This document shows, piece by piece, positions 30,277 to 40,343 of a stretch of DNA of 64,000 nucleotides. Every line of letters begins with the position of its first letter. The first letter of the stretch is position 1. Where the stretch lies: contig NZ_UIDD01000003.1 of assembly GCF_900497695.1 (NCBI RefSeq), positions 124,001-188,000 of the forward strand, in the 5' to 3' direction. The notes under the pieces were generated by a model. It did no database searches and was not told the DNA's origin. It saw nothing but the letters and a program-made list of their open reading frames with translations. The DNA is from Pseudomonas wadenswilerensis. GTDB lineage: Bacteria > Pseudomonadota > Gammaproteobacteria > Pseudomonadales > Pseudomonadaceae. A program made the translations under genes and the position numbers.

Positions 30277-31116
30277 TTAACGGGTAATAGGGGTCAGACG
30301 CAGCAGGTGAATCCGGCGGCTGTCGGCGTTGAGAATGCGGAAACGGTATGGGCCGATCTCGGTGGTCTCGTTACGCTTGGGCAGGTGGCCGAAGGCGCTC
30401 ATGACCAGGCCGCCGACGGTGTCGAATTCGTCGTCGGAGAACTGGCTGTCGAAGAACTCGTTGAAGTTTTCGATCGGCGTCAGCGCCTTGATCAGGAAGT
30501 CTCCACTGGGCAGCGGCTTGATGTAGCTGTCTTCCTCGACGTCGTGTTCGTCTTCGATGTCGCCTACGATCTGCTCAAGTACGTCTTCGATGGTCACCAG
30601 GCCCGCCACGCCGCCGTATTCGTCGATGACGATGGCCATGTGGTTGTGGTTGGCGCGAAATTCACGCAGCAGTACGTTCAGGCGCTTGGACTCGGGCACG
30701 AAGGTGGCCGGGCGCAGCAGGTCCTTGATGTTGAAGCTGTCGCCGTTCTCCTTGAGGATCAGCGGCAACAGGTCCTTGGCCAGCAGCACACCGAGCACGT
30801 CGTCATGGCTTTCGCCGACGACCGGGTAGCGCGAGTGCGCGGCGTCGATCACCGCCGGCAGGAACTCACGTGGCGACTGGGTCGCCTTGATGCTCATCAT
30901 CTGCGAGCGCGGCACCATGATGTCGCGCACTTGCAGGTCGGCGACCTGGATGGCGCCCTCGACAATGGTCAGCGCCTCGCTGTCGAGCAGCTTGTTCTGA
31001 TGGGCTTCGCGCAGCAGCTCAAGCAGCTCCTGACGGTTTTTCGGCTCGTGGGCAAAAGCCTGGGTCAGTTTGCCCAGCCAGGACTTTTGCCCGTTGCTCG
31101 ATCGATCTTCGCTCAT
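30277..31116 (-). CDS. corC: CBS-domain transporter-associated protein CorC/YbeX
   Basis: A 279-aa HlyC/CorC-family protein: an N-terminal acidic region, two CBS domains (residues about 65-185, with VRDIMVPRSQM and YGGVAGLVTIEDVLEQIVGDI) and a C-terminal CorC_HlyC domain (DTVGGLVMSAFGHLP). It lacks the DUF21 membrane domain, as in YbeX. Linked to magnesium/cobalt efflux and to ribosome metabolism through its ybeY neighbourhood. Confidence 0.94.
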   Translation of the reverse strand: MSEDRSSNGQKSWLGKLTQAFAHEPKNRQELLELLREAHQNKLLDSEALTIVEGAIQVADLQVRDIMVPRSQMMSIKATQSPREFLPAVIDAAHSRYPVVGESHDDVLGVLLAKDLLPLILKENGDSFNIKDLLRPATFVPESKRLNVLLREFRANHNHMAIVIDEYGGVAGLVTIEDVLEQIVGDIEDEHDVEEDSYIKPLPSGDFLIKALTPIENFNEFFDSQFSDDEFDTVGGLVMSAFGHLPKRNETTEIGPYRFRILNADSRRIHLLRLTPITR

Positions 31117-31121
31117 GGCGG

Positions 31122-31619
31122 TTACTCGTGATCCTTTGCAGATATCAGTGTTGAAATGTCGTCGTGTTCGTCGTCGGCGTACGGGTCCGGATGGCCCAGT
31201 TCCGCAAGCAACGTTCGTTCCAGTGCTTCCATTTCCTCGGCCTCATCGTCGTCGATGTGGTCGTAGCCCAGCAGGTGCAGGCAACCATGGATGACCAGGT
31301 GCGCCCAGTGGGCGTCGAGCGCCTTGCTCTGTTCGGCGGCTTCGCGCTCGACCACGGCGATGCAGATCACCAGGTCGCCCAGCAGCGGGATGTCGAGCAG
31401 TTCATCAGGCACGTCGGCCGGGAAGGACAGCACGTTGGTGGCGTAGTCTTTGCCTCGCCAGGTGAGATTCAGTTCACGGCCTTCGGCTTCATCGACCAGA
31501 CGAATGGTCAGCTCCGAATCGGCCGTGCGCTGGCGCAGGGCCAGCTCGCACCATTGGCGGAACTGCTCTTCGCTCGGGTGGTTCGCATCGCTTGCCAGCT
31601 GCAGATCGAGCTCAAGCAT
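31122..31619 (-). CDS. ybeY: endoribonuclease YbeY
   Basis: YbeY (165 aa) is a zinc-dependent single-strand RNase in 16S rRNA maturation and 70S quality control. The metal site [11 protein letters not shown] is complete, as are the [28 protein letters not shown] region and the acidic EEMEALE motif. The ATG at 31619 overlaps the 3' end of the phoH-like gene by 8 nt. The C-terminal tail is a little longer and more acidic than usual. Confidence 0.95.
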   Translation of the reverse strand: MLELDLQLASDANHPSEEQFRQWCELALRQRTADSELTIRLVDEAEGRELNLTWRGKDYATNVLSFPADVPDELLDIPLLGDLVICIAVVEREAAEQSKALDAHWAHLVIHGCLHLLGYDHIDDDEAEEMEALERTLLAELGHPDPYADDEHDDISTLISAKDHE

Positions 31620-32613
31620 CGCGTTGTTTGCCTTCGGTCGGGTTCTGCTGCTGGCTGTCGAAGCGCTCGTAGGCTTCGACAATCCGCTGCACCAACGGGT
31701 GGCGGACCACGTCCTTGGGTTGGAAGTGCGTGAAGCTGATGCCCGGCACACCCTTGAGCACCTCGATGACCTGGGTCAGGCCCGACTTGGTGCCACGTGG
31801 CAGGTCGACCTGGGTGATGTCGCCGGTGATCACGGCGGTGGAGCCGAAACCGATACGGGTGAGGAACATCTTCATCTGCTCGACCGTGGTGTTCTGGCTT
31901 TCGTCGAGGATGATGAAGCTGTTGTTCAGGGTGCGGCCGCGCATGTAGGCCAGCGGGGCAATCTCGATCACCTGGCGTTCGATCAGCTTGGCCACGTGCT
32001 CGAAGCCGAGCATCTCGTACAGCGCGTCGTACAGCGGACGCAGGTACGGATCGATCTTCTGCGCCAGGTCGCCAGGCAGGAAGCCGAGCTTTTCGCCCGC
32101 TTCGACTGCCGGGCGTACCAGCAGGATGCGCCGCACCTGTTCACGCTCCAGGGCATCGACGGCGCAGGCCACGGCCAGGTACGTCTTGCCGGTGCCGGCC
32201 GGGCCGATGCCGAAGTTGATGTCGTTGCTGAGGATTTCCTTCACATAGCGCTGCTGGTTCAGCCCGCGAGGACGAATCATGCCCTTGCGTGTACGCAGGG
32301 AAACGCTGACTTCGTTGACGGCCGGATTTTCCAGCTCTTCGACGGCCGATTCCTGCAGGTACAGGTGGACCATTTCCGGCGACAGGTCGGTGGCCTTGGC
32401 TTCGCGATAGAGCCGGCGCAGCAGTTGCTCGGCAGAGGAGGTGTGTTTGGGTTCGCCGATCAGCTCGAATTGATTGCCGCGGTTGCGGATTTCGATGGCC
32501 AGGCGCTGTTCGATCAGGCGCAGATGCTCGTCGAACTGCCCGCACAGGTTGGCGAAGCGATGGGCCTCGAAGGGCTCTAGGATGAAGCGATGTGGTTCGA
32601 TAGGTGCGTTCAA
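31612..32613 (-). CDS. ybeZ: PhoH-like ATPase YbeZ
   Basis: A 333-aa PhoH-family P-loop protein with Walker A GPAGTGKT (residues 137-144) and a Walker B-like [12 protein letters not shown]-terminal residues carry a KH-like/PhoH-associated region. YbeZ interacts with YbeY in other bacteria and is thought to act as an RNA helicase-type partner in rRNA processing; overlap of the two genes fits this. Confidence 0.93.
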   Translation of the reverse strand: MNAPIEPHRFILEPFEAHRFANLCGQFDEHLRLIEQRLAIEIRNRGNQFELIGEPKHTSSAEQLLRRLYREAKATDLSPEMVHLYLQESAVEELENPAVNEVSVSLRTRKGMIRPRGLNQQRYVKEILSNDINFGIGPAGTGKTYLAVACAVDALEREQVRRILLVRPAVEAGEKLGFLPGDLAQKIDPYLRPLYDALYEMLGFEHVAKLIERQVIEIAPLAYMRGRTLNNSFIILDESQNTTVEQMKMFLTRIGFGSTAVITGDITQVDLPRGTKSGLTQVIEVLKGVPGISFTHFQPKDVVRHPLVQRIVEAYERFDSQQQNPTEGKQRDA

Positions 32614-32704
32614 GGTCGTTTTTCAGCCGCCCAACGGCAAAGGATATGGTCTCAAGGATAACCCTAGCCGCTGCAGGGCGAAAGCGCTGAAACGATCAAG
32701 GGTC

Positions 32705-32728
32705 GCCGGGCCTGTAACAAGGCCCGGC
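32705..32728. other. GC-rich inverted repeat between miaB and the phoH-like gene
   Basis: GCCGGGCCT / AGGCCCGG-C arms flank a short loop just after the miaB stop on the minus strand. Without a T-run it is a weak terminator candidate separating miaB from ybeZ. Confidence 0.4.
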
Positions 32729-32736
32729 AGGACAGG

Positions 32737-34065
32737 TCAATGGGCCAGCGAGCCGAACAGCGAGTGCGGACGCGCGTCGTCGATATGGATGTCGACGAAC
32801 TGGCCGATCAGCTTGGGATTGTCGCAGCGGAAGTTGACGATACGGTTATTCTCGGTGCGTCCCTGCAACTGGCCGGGGTCACGGCGCGAGTAGTCGGTGA
32901 CCAGGATGCGCTGGACGGTACCGACCATTTGTCGGCTGATCTCGAAGCCTTGGGTATCGAGGCGATGCTGCAAGGCCTTGAGGCGCTCTTTTTTCACTTC
33001 TTCCGGGGTTTCATCCGGCAGGTCCGAAGCCGGGGTGCCCGGACGCTGGCTGTAGACGAACGAGTAGGAGAAGTCGAAACCGACGTCGGCCACCAGCTTC
33101 ATGGTCTGCTCGAAGTCTTTCTCGGTTTCGCCGGGGAAGCCGACGATGAAGTCCGAGCTGATGCAGATGCCTGGCACCGCGGCCTTGAGTTTGCGCAGCT
33201 TGGACTTGTATTCGAGGGTGGTGTGGTTGCGCTTCATCGCCGCCAGTACCCGGTCGGAGCCCGATTGGACCGGCAGGTGCAGGTGCTTGACCAGCTCCGG
33301 CACCTCGGCGTGGGCCTGGATCAGGCTGTCGGAAAATTCCAGCGGGTGCGAGGTGGTGTAGCGGATGCGCTCGATACCGTCGACGGCGGCGACCACGCGG
33401 ATCAACTCGGCAAGGTCCGCCAGGCGCCCGTCGTGGGTCTGGCCACGGTAGCCGTTGACGTTCTGCCCCAGCAGAGTGATTTCACGCACGCCGTTCTCGG
33501 CCAGGTGAATGACCTCGGCCAGTACATCATCGAACGGCCGGCTGACTTCCTCGCCACGGGTATAGGGCACCACGCAGAAGGTGCAGTACTTGCTGCAGCC
33601 TTCCATCACCGAGACATAGGCGGTGGGGCCATCGATGCGCGGTTCGGGCAGGTGGTCGAACTTCTCGATTTCCGGGAACGACACATCGACCTGCGGCAGG
33701 CGCGTGGTGCGCGCGGCGTCGATCATTTCCGGCAGGCGGTGCAGGGTCTGCGGGCCGAAGACCACGTCGACATAGGGCGCGCGCTTGCGGATCGACTCGC
33801 CTTCCTGGCTGGCCACGCAGCCGCCGACGGCGATGACCATGTCCGGCTTCAGGTCTTTGAGTTCACGCCAGCGGCCCAGCTGGGAGTACACCCGGTCCTG
33901 GGCGCGCTCGCGGATCGAGCAGGTGTTGAGCAGGATGACGTCGGCGTCTTCGGCGCGGGCCGTGACTTCAAGGGCTTGATGTTCACCCAGCAGATCGACC
34001 ATGCGCGAGCTGTCGTACTCGTTCATCTGGCAACCGTGGGTTTCGATGTAAAGCTTCTTGGCCAT
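32737..34065 (-). CDS. miaB: tRNA-2-methylthio-N6-dimethylallyladenosine synthase MiaB
   Basis: MiaB (442 aa) is a radical-SAM methylthiotransferase that modifies A37 of tRNAs reading UNN codons. The N-terminal UPF0004 domain has [11 protein letters not shown] and [18 protein letters not shown] with cluster cysteines. The radical-SAM motif is CSKYCTFC in [20 protein letters not shown]-terminal TRAM domain includes ILVTDYSRR and NRIVNF. Length is normal. Confidence 0.97.
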   Translation of the reverse strand: MAKKLYIETHGCQMNEYDSSRMVDLLGEHQALEVTARAEDADVILLNTCSIRERAQDRVYSQLGRWRELKDLKPDMVIAVGGCVASQEGESIRKRAPYVDVVFGPQTLHRLPEMIDAARTTRLPQVDVSFPEIEKFDHLPEPRIDGPTAYVSVMEGCSKYCTFCVVPYTRGEEVSRPFDDVLAEVIHLAENGVREITLLGQNVNGYRGQTHDGRLADLAELIRVVAAVDGIERIRYTTSHPLEFSDSLIQAHAEVPELVKHLHLPVQSGSDRVLAAMKRNHTTLEYKSKLRKLKAAVPGICISSDFIVGFPGETEKDFEQTMKLVADVGFDFSYSFVYSQRPGTPASDLPDETPEEVKKERLKALQHRLDTQGFEISRQMVGTVQRILVTDYSRRDPGQLQGRTENNRIVNFRCDNPKLIGQFVDIHIDDARPHSLFGSLAH

Positions 34066-34195
34066 GGGAGATCATCTGGTGATTCGAAGAACCGCACATT
34101 ATAAGGGCCTGGGGCTTTGGATCCTAGCGTTGTCGGCCCGGTGCCTATGTTATAGTTTGCGCCTTCTTTACCACCCGTGATTGTCCCCGCCAAAA

Positions 34196-34522
34196 ATGAC
34201 CAAACGCGAAGCTCCGATCTACAAAGTGATCTTTCTCAACCAGGGCCAGGTGTACGAGATGTACGCCAAACAGATCTATCAAAGCGATCTGTGGGGCTTC
34301 CTTGAAGTCGAGGAATTTGTCTTTGGCGAGCGCACCCAGGTGGTGGTCGACCCGAGCGAAGAAAAGCTCAAGGCCCAGTTCGAAGGCGTGGTGCGCAGCT
34401 TTGTGCCAATGCATTCGATCGTGCGCATCGACGAGGTCGAGCGTCTGGGCACGCCCAAGATCAGCGAGGCGCGCGGTACTGGCAATGTAATGCCGTTCCC
34501 GATGCCAATGCCGGAGAAGTAG
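34196..34522 (+). CDS. DUF1820 family protein
   Basis: A 108-aa cytoplasmic protein matching the DUF1820 family: YKVIFLNQGQVYEMYAK, WGFLEVEEFVFGERT, VVDPSEEKLKAQFEGV and SFVPMHSIVRIDEVE. The C-terminus is Pro/Met-rich. Function is unknown. The ATG at 34196 begins the family core. TTGTCG (34130) and TATAGT (34151) upstream form a weak promoter-like pair with a short 15-nt spacer. Confidence 0.88.
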   Translation: MTKREAPIYKVIFLNQGQVYEMYAKQIYQSDLWGFLEVEEFVFGERTQVVVDPSEEKLKAQFEGVVRSFVPMHSIVRIDEVERLGTPKISEARGTGNVMPFPMPMPEK

Positions 34523-34531
34523 GCGAGCGTT

Positions 34532-35080
34532 TCAGGGCAGCGGTGAGAAGGGCGTGCGACCTTCGGCGGTCTGCAGCTCCAACAGGTATTTGCGGAAAAT
34601 CTGCCCGAGCACCTGGGTAGCGACTTCCAGCTCATCGCGGGGCATCTTGGCAGACACCTCGTCGGCCATGTCCAGCGCGTCTTCTGCGCCGTTGACCGCG
34701 GCCATCTTCAGTACGATGTAGGCCTGCACATTGTTGGCTGCCACACCTTCACCCTTGTAGAACATGGTGCCCAGGCGGTATTGAGCCTCGGCGTGGCCTT
34801 GCAGCGAGGCTTGCTCGAAGTAGCTCAGGGCCTGGTTGAGGTCACGTGGGGTATGGGTGCCTTCGTAGTAGAACTCACCCAGCTCGTACTGGGCCTGGGC
34901 ATCCCCGGACTTGGCCGCGTCCTGGCAGGCGGCGAGGGCTTGCGGCAGGTCTTCGGGCTGGGAATCGAGGGTGCAGCGGCCCGTTGCTGGAATCAGCAAC
35001 GAGTTACCGCCTGCCGTGGCCAGCAGGGGCTGAAGAAGCAACAGGCAGCCCAGGGCAAGGGCGCGGCCGGTGCGGTTCAT
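34532..35080 (-). CDS. exported Sel1-repeat (TPR-like) protein
   Basis: A 182-aa exported protein: signal peptide (residues 1-23, LALGCLLLLQPLLATA), then Sel1-type helical repeats with AQAQYELGEFYYEG, AEAQYRLGTMFYKGEG and AYIVLKMAAVNG. Such repeats mediate protein contacts in the periplasm. The start is uncertain between ATG 35080 and ATG 35092; neither has an ideally spaced ribosome-binding site (GAGG lies at about 35094-35097). Confidence 0.82.
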   Translation of the reverse strand: MNRTGRALALGCLLLLQPLLATAGGNSLLIPATGRCTLDSQPEDLPQALAACQDAAKSGDAQAQYELGEFYYEGTHTPRDLNQALSYFEQASLQGHAEAQYRLGTMFYKGEGVAANNVQAYIVLKMAAVNGAEDALDMADEVSAKMPRDELEVATQVLGQIFRKYLLELQTAEGRTPFSPLP

Positions 35081-35191
35081 GGGGATCGACATACCTCTGC
35101 AAAGCTGCGGCCAAAGTGTCTGGTGGCACATTATGGGATAAGCAGCGCCTACCTTACAAAGTCTTTACTCGATTTTCTGCTTTGCAAGGCC

Positions 35192-35257
35192 CCATTGCGG
35201 GGCAAGCCCGCTCCCACAATGATCACTGTGGGGGCGGGCTTGCCCCGCGAGGGCTGC
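35192..35257. repeat. REP pair, GCGGGGCAAGCCCGC variant (REP-3)
   Basis: Inverted arms GCGGGGCAAGCCCGCTCCCACA and its complement on the far side (split here as GCGGGGCAAGCCCGC plus TCCCACA) flank a short spacer. It differs in core from REP-1/2 but keeps the CCCACA element and the trailing GGGCTGCAAAA. It lies between the Sel1 and hemL genes. Confidence 0.88.
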
Positions 35258-35262
35258 AAAAA

Positions 35263-36543
35263 TCAGAGCTTGGCGAACGCTCGCTCAGCCGCATCCAGGG
35301 TGATCTGCAGCTCGGTTTCACCGTGGGCAATCGAGGTAAAACCTGCCTCGAAGGCGCTTGGCGCCAGGTACACGCCACCTTCGAGCATGAGGTGGAAGAA
35401 GCGCTTGAAGCGTTCGGCATCGCTGGCCATGACGTCATCGAAGGTGACGATATCGTCGGCGCCACTGAAGTACAGGCCGAACATGCCGCCAGCCTGGGTG
35501 GTGACGAACGGGATGCCAGCGGCATCGGCGCGCTGTTGCAGGCCATCGAGCAGGCGGCTGGTGAAGGCGCTCAGCTCGTCATGGAAGCCCGGGCGGCTGA
35601 TCAGCTTGAGGGTGGTCAGGCCGGCGGCCATGGCCAGCGGGTTGCCCGACAGGGTACCGGCCTGGTAGACCGGGCCCAGCGGCGCGATCTGTTCCATGAT
35701 CGTGCGCTTGCCGCCGAAGCAGCCCACCGGCATGCCGCCGCCGACGATCTTGCCGAAGGTCGACAGGTCGGGGGTGACCCCGTAGTGCGCCTGGGCGCCA
35801 CCCAGGGCGACGCGAAAACCGGTCATCACTTCGTCGAAGATCAGCACCACGCCGTGCTGGTCGCACAGTGTGCGCAGGCCCTCGAGGAAACCAGGCGCCG
35901 GCGGCACGCAGTTCATGTTGCCGGCGACCGGCTCGACGATGATGCAGGCGACTTCCTGGCCGACGTCAGCGAGCATCTTCTCGACCGCGTCGATGTCGTT
36001 GAACGGCAGGGTCAGGGTGTGTTTGGCAAAGGCTGCCGGAACGCCAGCGGAGCTTGGCACGCCCTGGGTCAGCAGGCCGGAACCGGCTTTTACCAGCAGG
36101 CTGTCGGAGTGGCCGTGGTAGCAGCCCTCGAACTTGATGATGCTGTCGCGGCCGGTGTAGCCACGGGCCAGGCGGATGGCGCTCATGGTCGCTTCGGTGC
36201 CGGAGCTGACCATGCGCACCATTTCCATCGATGGCACGATCGAGCAGACCAGGTCGGCCATTTCGGTTTCCATGGCGGTGGGGGCGCCGTAGGACAGGCC
36301 GTGCTCCAGTTGCTTGCGTACCGACTCGAGCACGTCCGGGTGGCTATGGCCGAGAATCATCGGGCCCCAGGAGCCGACGTAGTCCACGTAGCGCTTGTCG
36401 TCTTCGTCAGTGACATAGGCACCGGCGGCGTGCTTGAAGAACAGCGGCGTGCCGCCAACGCTTTTGAACGCCCGCACCGGCGAGTTGACGCCACCGGGGA
36501 TGTGTTTCTGGGCGTTGGCAAACAGGGTTTCGGAACGAGACAT
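35263..36543 (-). CDS. hemL: glutamate-1-semialdehyde 2,1-aminomutase
   Basis: HemL (426 aa) is the PLP enzyme making 5-aminolevulinate in the C5 haem pathway. [24 protein letters not shown] and the PLP lysine Lys265 in [14 protein letters not shown] are present, and [13 protein letters not shown] closes the site. The ATG at 36543 gives the normal N-terminus (MSRSETLF). It lies 15 nt downstream of thiE, itself near thiD, a cluster conserved in Pseudomonas. Confidence 0.97.
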   Translation of the reverse strand: MSRSETLFANAQKHIPGGVNSPVRAFKSVGGTPLFFKHAAGAYVTDEDDKRYVDYVGSWGPMILGHSHPDVLESVRKQLEHGLSYGAPTAMETEMADLVCSIVPSMEMVRMVSSGTEATMSAIRLARGYTGRDSIIKFEGCYHGHSDSLLVKAGSGLLTQGVPSSAGVPAAFAKHTLTLPFNDIDAVEKMLADVGQEVACIIVEPVAGNMNCVPPAPGFLEGLRTLCDQHGVVLIFDEVMTGFRVALGGAQAHYGVTPDLSTFGKIVGGGMPVGCFGGKRTIMEQIAPLGPVYQAGTLSGNPLAMAAGLTTLKLISRPGFHDELSAFTSRLLDGLQQRADAAGIPFVTTQAGGMFGLYFSGADDIVTFDDVMASDAERFKRFFHLMLEGGVYLAPSAFEAGFTSIAHGETELQITLDAAERAFAKL

Positions 36544-36558
36544 GATGGGCTCTCTCAA

Positions 36559-37185
36559 TCAGGCAGATGCGAACAGGGCGTTGAAGGCGCGGGCACGACG
36601 GGTGACTTCCTGCGTGCTGTCGGCGCCGAACAGGCCATGAATCACCGCAAGCAGGCTGGCGCCGTGGGCGACCAGCGGGGCGGCGTTGTCGAGGGTGATG
36701 CCGCCGATCACGCAGATCGGCAGATGGATGCGGTCGTGCGCTTGCTCCAGCAGGGCGATGTCGGCGGCGGGTGCGCCCGGCTTGGTCACCGAGTTGAAGA
36801 AGCGGCCGAAGGCGACGTAGCTGGCGCCTTCACGGGCGGCCTGCTCGGCCAGGTCAATTTGCGCGTGGCAGGTGGAACCGATGATGGCGTTGCGCCCGAG
36901 CAAGGCTCGCGCCGGGGTCAACGGCCCGTCGGTCTGACCCAGGTGGACGCCGACGCCCAGGCGCGCGGCCAGCTCGGCGTCATCGTTGATGATCAACTGA
37001 GTGTTGTAGCGTGCACACAGCTCGGCCAGGGCCTCCGCTTCGCGCAGCCGGCGGGACTCGTCCTGGCTCTTGTCACGGTACTGCAGCAAGGTCACGCCGC
37101 CTTCGAGGGCCGCTTCGACATAGGGCAGAAACTTGCCGGCCAGCAACTGGCTGTCAGTGATGGCATACAGGCCGCGTAACTTCAT
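36559..37185 (-). CDS. thiE: thiamine-phosphate synthase
   Basis: ThiE (208 aa) joins the pyrimidine pyrophosphate made by ThiD with the thiazole phosphate to give thiamine phosphate. TIM-barrel motifs are [57 protein letters not shown] and the phosphate-binding IGGITLDNA. It is 21 nt from the thiD stop, in one transcript. No TPP riboswitch is visible upstream of thiD. Confidence 0.96.
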   Translation of the reverse strand: MKLRGLYAITDSQLLAGKFLPYVEAALEGGVTLLQYRDKSQDESRRLREAEALAELCARYNTQLIINDDAELAARLGVGVHLGQTDGPLTPARALLGRNAIIGSTCHAQIDLAEQAAREGASYVAFGRFFNSVTKPGAPAADIALLEQAHDRIHLPICVIGGITLDNAAPLVAHGASLLAVIHGLFGADSTQEVTRRARAFNALFASA

Positions 37186-37206
37186 GGTGTAGACCTCAAG
37201 CGAAGA

Positions 37207-38004
37207 TCAGGAACAGAAATCCAGGGGCAGGCGGCGCGGCACGAACTGGCCTTTGCCCAGTTGCTCGGCGTCGCGCAGGGTTCGCCAGGTGTAGTCCAGG
37301 GCTGTGCGCACGGCGCTCTGCAGTTGTTCGCCAAGGGCCAGGCGGCCGGCCAGGGTGCTGGCCAGGGTGCAGCCGGAGCCGTGGTAGCTGCCGGGCAGGC
37401 GCTGGCAGGTCCAGGTGTGACGCTGGCCGTCGCGGCTGTACAGGCGGTTATGGATTTCGTGTTCGTCGCCGTGACCGCCGGTGATCAGCAGGTGTCTGAC
37501 AAACGGCAGGAGCTTTTCTGCGCATTCATCGGCACTGCCTTCGGGCAGTTCGGCCAGGATGCGCGCTTCGGGAAGGTTAGGGGTGGCGATGGTTGCCAAG
37601 GGCAGCAGGCGCTCGCGCATGGCGTAGCCGACTTCATCCTTGCCCAGGCGGCCACCGCCGCCAGCGCGCAGGACCGGGTCGCAGACCAGCGGCAGATGCG
37701 GATGAGCACTGAGCAGTTCGACCACGGTATCGACCATTTCGGTAGAGCCGAGCATGCCCAGCTTGACCGCCGCTACCGTCGAATCGGCGAGCACGGCATT
37801 GGCCTGGGCCAGTACCCACTCGCGGTCGAGGACGCGGAAGTCGCTGACATTGACAGTATCCTGGACGGTCAGGGCGGTCACGGCCGGAGCGGCATGACAG
37901 CCTTGCGCAATCAGGGCTTCGATATCTGCCTGCAAGCCGGCGCCGCCACTGGGGTCGTGGCCGGAGAGACAGAGGACAACGGGGCGGGAGCTGTAGGTAT
38001 TCAT
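37207..38004 (-). CDS. thiD: hydroxymethylpyrimidine/phosphomethylpyrimidine kinase
   Basis: ThiD (265 aa) is a ribokinase-fold enzyme that phosphorylates HMP and HMP-P. Signatures are SGHDPSGGAGLQADIEA, TALTVQDT, VCDPVLRAGGGG, TPNLPEA, TGGHGD and GSYHGSGCTLASTLAG, which includes the anion hole. The start is the ATG at 38004; an in-frame GTG-type extension of 7 residues is less likely. First gene of thiD-thiE-hemL. Confidence 0.96.
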   Translation of the reverse strand: MNTYSSRPVVLCLSGHDPSGGAGLQADIEALIAQGCHAAPAVTALTVQDTVNVSDFRVLDREWVLAQANAVLADSTVAAVKLGMLGSTEMVDTVVELLSAHPHLPLVCDPVLRAGGGGRLGKDEVGYAMRERLLPLATIATPNLPEARILAELPEGSADECAEKLLPFVRHLLITGGHGDEHEIHNRLYSRDGQRHTWTCQRLPGSYHGSGCTLASTLAGRLALGEQLQSAVRTALDYTWRTLRDAEQLGKGQFVPRRLPLDFCS

Positions 38005-38268
38005 GGTGCGCGAGCTTATCACCAAACGCTTTTGCTGGGTCCGCCCCGGCGCCGCGGATTTTTCAACGGGCGTTTGAACTGCAGTTTAAAAAAACGCTGA
38101 AAGTGCCGTTCTAGAGCCTTCGTCGCAAAGTTTTCAGTGGCGTCTGGCAGGCTCGGAAAGCTATGCTAGAGTGCTCGAATAAACCGATAACGGTTACTGC
38201 CGGATTGCGTCGCCTCAAACGGACAGGAGGCTACGCGACGCGACCGGGACAGACCATGCTGGGGCTGT

Positions 38269-40260
38269 ATGCGCTATTTGCTGATTGTTGTGCTGGGCTG
38301 GTTGCCGTTACTGGCCACGGCGGTCGATTTCGACGACTCCACCCGCAGCTTGCCGCTGGGGCAGATGATGCAGGTGTTCGAAGACCGCGATGGCAATGCC
38401 AGCATTGCGCAGGTCAGTGCGCCGTCGTTCAGCGAGCATTTTCGCCCGCACCGGGCCGAGGTCCTCAATGCCGGCTATTCCACCTCGGTGTTCTGGCTGA
38501 AAATCCAGTTGCGCTACACCGCCTTGCCGTCGGCCGCGCCACGCACCTGGTTGCTGGAGCTGGCCTATCCACCCCTCGATCACCTTGAGCTCTACCTGCC
38601 GGACGCCAGCGGCACCTTCCGCCTGGCCCAGCGCACCGGCGACGCCCTGCCTTACGCCAGTCGGCAAATCAAGCAGAACAACTACCTTTTCGAACTGCCC
38701 TTTACTCCCGGCCAGACCACCACCGCCTACCTGCGCCTGCACAGCCAGGGTTCGGTGCAGGCGCCGCTGACCCTGTGGTCGGCCCAGGCCTACCTGGAAG
38801 CACAGCCGACCCGCCTGTATGTGCTGGGCCTGATCTATGGCGTGTTGCTGGGGATGCTGGTGTACAACCTGTTCATCTACCTCAGCGTGCGCGACACCAG
38901 TTACCTGTATTACATCCTCTATATCGCTTCGTTCGGCCTTTACCAGGTCTCGGTCAACGGCGCCGGGGTGGCCTATTTCTGGCCGGACAGCCCCTGGTGG
39001 GCGAACGCCGCCACGCCAATGTTCATCGGTGCGTCCGGCCTGTTCGGTTGCCAGTTTGCCCGCAGTTTCCTGCAGCTGCGCAATCACAGCCGTGCCTTCG
39101 ATGGGGTGCTCAAGGCATTGATGGGCGGTGGTGCGCTGGTCATGTTGCTGTCGCTGACCAGCAGCTACGGCGTCGCCCTGCGTCTGGCCACGGCGTTGGC
39201 GCTGCTGTTTACCGTATGCATCTTCGCTGCCGGGATTTATGCCTGGCACCGTGGTTTGCGCGTGGCTCGCTACTTCATCATCGCCTGGTCGGCGTTCTTG
39301 CTCGGCGGCCTGGTCAACACCCTGATGGTACTGGGCTATTTGCCCAACGTATTCCTGACCATGTATGCCAGCCAGATCGGTTCGGCGCTGGAGGTCGGCC
39401 TGCTGTCGCTGGCCCTGGCCGACCGCATAAACAGTATGCGTGAAGAGCAGGCCCAGACCCTGCGCGAAACCGGCCGGACCCTTGAGCAGCTCAACGTCCA
39501 GCTGGCCAACAGCAACCGCCTCAAGGACCAGTTCCTGGCCACCGTCACCCATGAACTGCGCACGCCGATGAACGGTGTGATCGGTTCGCTGGAGCTGATG
39601 CAGACCATGCCGCTGGACGGCGAGCTGGCCCAGTATCAGCACACCGCTACTTCGGCGGCCCAGGACATGATGGGCATGGTCGATGACATTCTCATCCTCA
39701 CCGAGCTGCAGGCCGGCCGCCTGAGCGCCCAGAACGCCCCGTTCAGCCTGCGTTCGCTGCTGCAGGAGGTGCGTGCCGAATACGCTGCTCCCGCCATGGC
39801 CAAGGGCTTGTACCTGAGCCTGGATACCCCGGCGGAGCTGCCGGATGTGCTGATCGGCGATCGGCACAAGCTGGCCATGTGTCTGGGTTACCTGATGGAT
39901 AACGGCATCAAGTTCACTCATCAGGGCGGAGTCATGTTGCAGGTACGCGGTGATCGCCTGGGGCCGGACCAACTGGGCTTGAGCATCAGCGTCAGCGACA
40001 GTGGCATCGGTTTCGACTGCCTGGATGAAGCCACGCTGTACCAGCGCTTCTTCCAGGTCGATGGTTCGATGACCCGTGAATACGGCGGCCTGGGCATTGG
40101 CCTGGCGATTTGTCGGCAGTTGGCCGAGCTGATCGGCGCGCGCCTGCAGCACGAATCCAACCCGGGGCTGGGCAGTCGCTTCGAGCTGAGCCTGCGCGCG
40201 CCCTTGAGCCCGCCCCAGGCGCAGCTGGGCATGGTCAGGCCAGGGCTAAATCACGGCTAG
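38269..40260 (+). CDS. ladS: LadS-type 7TM sensor histidine kinase lacking a receiver domain
   Basis: A 663-aa sensor kinase. A signal peptide (1-18) is followed by a periplasmic 7TMR-DISMED2 domain (about 30-165), seven transmembrane helices (about 180-385), a short coiled linker, HisKA with phospho-acceptor His428 in THELRTPMNG, and a HATPase domain (DNGIKFTHQGG, DSGIGFD, GGLGIGLAI). The position next to thiD matches P. aeruginosa ladS (PA3974), which tunes the Gac/Rsm switch and responds to calcium. As I recall, that protein is about 795 aa and ends in a receiver; here the frame stops soon after the ATPase domain. Confidence 0.85.
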   Translation: MRYLLIVVLGWLPLLATAVDFDDSTRSLPLGQMMQVFEDRDGNASIAQVSAPSFSEHFRPHRAEVLNAGYSTSVFWLKIQLRYTALPSAAPRTWLLELAYPPLDHLELYLPDASGTFRLAQRTGDALPYASRQIKQNNYLFELPFTPGQTTTAYLRLHSQGSVQAPLTLWSAQAYLEAQPTRLYVLGLIYGVLLGMLVYNLFIYLSVRDTSYLYYILYIASFGLYQVSVNGAGVAYFWPDSPWWANAATPMFIGASGLFGCQFARSFLQLRNHSRAFDGVLKALMGGGALVMLLSLTSSYGVALRLATALALLFTVCIFAAGIYAWHRGLRVARYFIIAWSAFLLGGLVNTLMVLGYLPNVFLTMYASQIGSALEVGLLSLALADRINSMREEQAQTLRETGRTLEQLNVQLANSNRLKDQFLATVTHELRTPMNGVIGSLELMQTMPLDGELAQYQHTATSAAQDMMGMVDDILILTELQAGRLSAQNAPFSLRSLLQEVRAEYAAPAMAKGLYLSLDTPAELPDVLIGDRHKLAMCLGYLMDNGIKFTHQGGVMLQVRGDRLGPDQLGLSISVSDSGIGFDCLDEATLYQRFFQVDGSMTREYGGLGIGLAICRQLAELIGARLQHESNPGLGSRFELSLRAPLSPPQAQLGMVRPGLNHG

Positions 40261-40343
40261 TTAGGCGTTTTTGTCACTTTGACAGGGGGGCAGGGCGTGA
40301 TTCACTGAAATTTCAGTCACGCCAGGATCCAGGAGGCCCCTCG

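Noticed and set aside
28691..30280. 529-codon + strand frame opposite lnt
   Set aside because: Gln/Arg-rich shadow; lnt motifs are complete on the minus strand.
32737..34065. Reading the miaB homologue as RimO
   Set aside because: Gene context (ybeZ/ybeY), the N-terminal [11 protein letters not shown] and the MiaB-type TRAM region fit MiaB better.
37986..38268. TPP riboswitch ahead of thiD
   Set aside because: The leader lacks the conserved THI-box segments (CUGAGA and the following pairings); only a small inverted repeat around GTTTGAACTGCAGTTTAAA is seen.
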